A stretch of DNA of 64,000 nucleotides, taken from Cereibacter changlensis JA139 (GTDB taxonomy: Bacteria > Pseudomonadota > Alphaproteobacteria > Rhodobacterales > Rhodobacteraceae). Of this stretch, positions 63,283 to 64,000 are shown piece by piece (within the stretch, counting starts at the first letter, position 1; the number at the start of each line of letters is the position of its first letter). The translations under genes and the position numbers were made by a program. The notes under the pieces were generated by a model. The model saw only the letters and a program-made list of their open reading frames with translations, did not search any database and had not been told where the DNA came from. The DNA lies in the NCBI RefSeq assembly GCF_003034985.1, contig NZ_PZKG01000003.1:1-64000 (forward strand). The letters are read 5' to 3'.

Positions 63283-64000
63283 ACCGCCGCGATATGGCGG
63301 TCGAACTCGGCTTTCGCCCGCCCCCAGACGCCCTGATCCAGCGCGTCGAGCGCGAGGAGCGAGGGCAGCAGCTGGGCCGCGTAATCCTCGCTGCTTTCCA
63401 CCGGCAGCAGCGAGGGCAGGTTGTCGATGGCGGTCACGTCCAAGGGCGGGGCATCATGCACCCGGAGCGCCGGTTCCTGCCAGTCGGTCACATGGTCGTA
63501 GACCTTGATCGGCGAGAAGTCGGAGGTCGGATCGCAGGCGATGTCGCCGATCACCCGCAGGGCGCGGGGGTCGGTCTTGGCCGAGGCGGGCACGAAGACC
63601 GGGCAGCCGGGGCGGGCGAGGATGCAGTTGAGGAAGATCTCATGCGCCAGCACCTCGGGGAAGGGGCCGCCGCTGGCGGTCTCGGCCATGTCCCAGCGGG
63701 TGACTTCGACGCCGACCGCCTCGCAGAGATCCGACGCGCCGCTGCCGACGCGGCCGAGCGCGCCGATGACGAGGGCGCGGGGCAGGGGGGCGGAAAGCGC
63801 GGCGCGCAGTTCGGCCAGCAGCGCCTCCTTGCCGGGGTAGGTGGAGACCGGGCCGCAGATCGCGCCGCGGCTCTGCGCCGCCCAGCATTTCAACGCCACG
63901 GCGGCCCCGGCATAGCCCGCCCAATAGCCGAAGGCGGCGACGCGGCGGCCCGTCTCGTCGACCAGCGACTCGAGGTCATAGAGCGTGCCGCCGCCGGCCT
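63279..64000 (-). CDS. saccharopine dehydrogenase family (NAD+, L-lysine-forming type), 5' end missing
   Basis: The frame is open to the right edge; about 240 C-terminal residues are in the window. GGGTLYDLESLVDETGRRVAAF, GYWAGYAGAAVALKCWA, GRVGSGASDLCEAVGVEVTRWDM, HEIFLNCIL and DNLPSLLPVESSEDYAAQLLPSL match the Lys1-type family. In bacteria that use the DAP pathway (dapB is present here) it may serve lysine breakdown or another amine-coupled reaction. The start lies outside the window. Confidence 0.85.
   Translation of the reverse strand, partial: AGGGTLYDLESLVDETGRRVAAFGYWAGYAGAAVALKCWAAQSRGAICGPVSTYPGKEALLAELRAALSAPLPRALVIGALGRVGSGASDLCEAVGVEVTRWDMAETASGGPFPEVLAHEIFLNCILARPGCPVFVPASAKTDPRALRVIGDIACDPTSDFSPIKVYDHVTDWQEPALRVHDAPPLDVTAIDNLPSLLPVESSEDYAAQLLPSLLALDALDQGVWGRAKAEFDRHIAAV

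Overview
The window is a gene-dense, high-GC segment of an alphaproteobacterial chromosome, almost certainly from the Rhodobacteraceae (Rhodobacter/Cereibacter-like). Evidence for this: a MipZ division-site ATPase, a BamF-type (DUF3035) lipoprotein, a TtcA/YidD/RnpA/RpmH cluster, and above all an RpoE-ChrR sigma/anti-sigma pair divergent from the five-gene operon that flanks it in Rhodobacter sphaeroides. No rRNA, prophage, insertion sequence or CRISPR array is visible. There is one tRNA, tRNA-Arg(ACG). No gap between genes exceeds about 260 bases.

Layout. 1-2.4 kb: the end of a 2Fe-2S ferredoxin gene, then a leftward argB / QueG-like Fe-S protein / sixA operon with 1- and 4-base stop/start overlaps. 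argB carries an apparent +1 frameshift near 1409. 2.4-10 kb: an SDR gene, then leftward ysxC, MOSC protein, yidC, a degenerate GGDEF-EAL protein, ttcA, yidD, rnpA and rpmH with a clear sigma-70 promoter. 10-13.9 kb: a TVP38 membrane protein, a FAD disulfide oxidoreductase, an orphan histidine kinase and tRNA-Arg. 14-15.6 kb: a LysR regulator divergent from a secreted three-repeat protein. 15.6-21.9 kb: ffh, three tandem GNAT acetyltransferases, chorismate mutase, rpsP, rimM, trmD, rplS and rpmE. 22-31.7 kb: mipZ, malonyl-CoA synthetase, a gamma-glutamyltransferase-like enzyme, an RsbV/RsbW-like pair, msrC, a duplicated-domain GFA protein, rluA, an aldehyde dehydrogenase and a 1-Cys peroxiredoxin.

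31.7-33.2 kb holds a single AT-richer gene of the RgpF type, probably acquired horizontally. 33.2-43.4 kb has the leftward pnp and rpsO, then DUF1643, YgiB/YgiC-like proteins, a cysteine synthase, a small ParDE-like toxin-antitoxin pair, truB, a secreted phosphodiester glycosidase and rbfA, with dapB divergent. 43.5-44.2 kb contains a decayed tandem duplication of about 140 bp that covers the tails of two convergent genes. 44.2-57.2 kb is rightward: rsmB-like methyltransferase, heparinase-like protein, purH, lspA, bamF, a glycosyltransferase, an M16 peptidase pair, mutL and rmuC. 57.3-63.3 kb is the RpoE-ChrR singlet-oxygen regulator with its divergent operon (FAD desaturase-like, DUF1365, MFS, DUF3833, SDR). 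The first two genes of that operon match the furan-fatty-acid enzymes UfaD and UfaO. The window ends inside a saccharopine-dehydrogenase gene.

The points most worth following up are the sigma-E/furan fatty acid operon with three uncharacterised members, the four TGCAT motifs at an exact 11-bp period before the chorismate mutase gene, the tandem duplication at 43.7-44.0 kb, and two probable frameshifts (argB and DUF1674).
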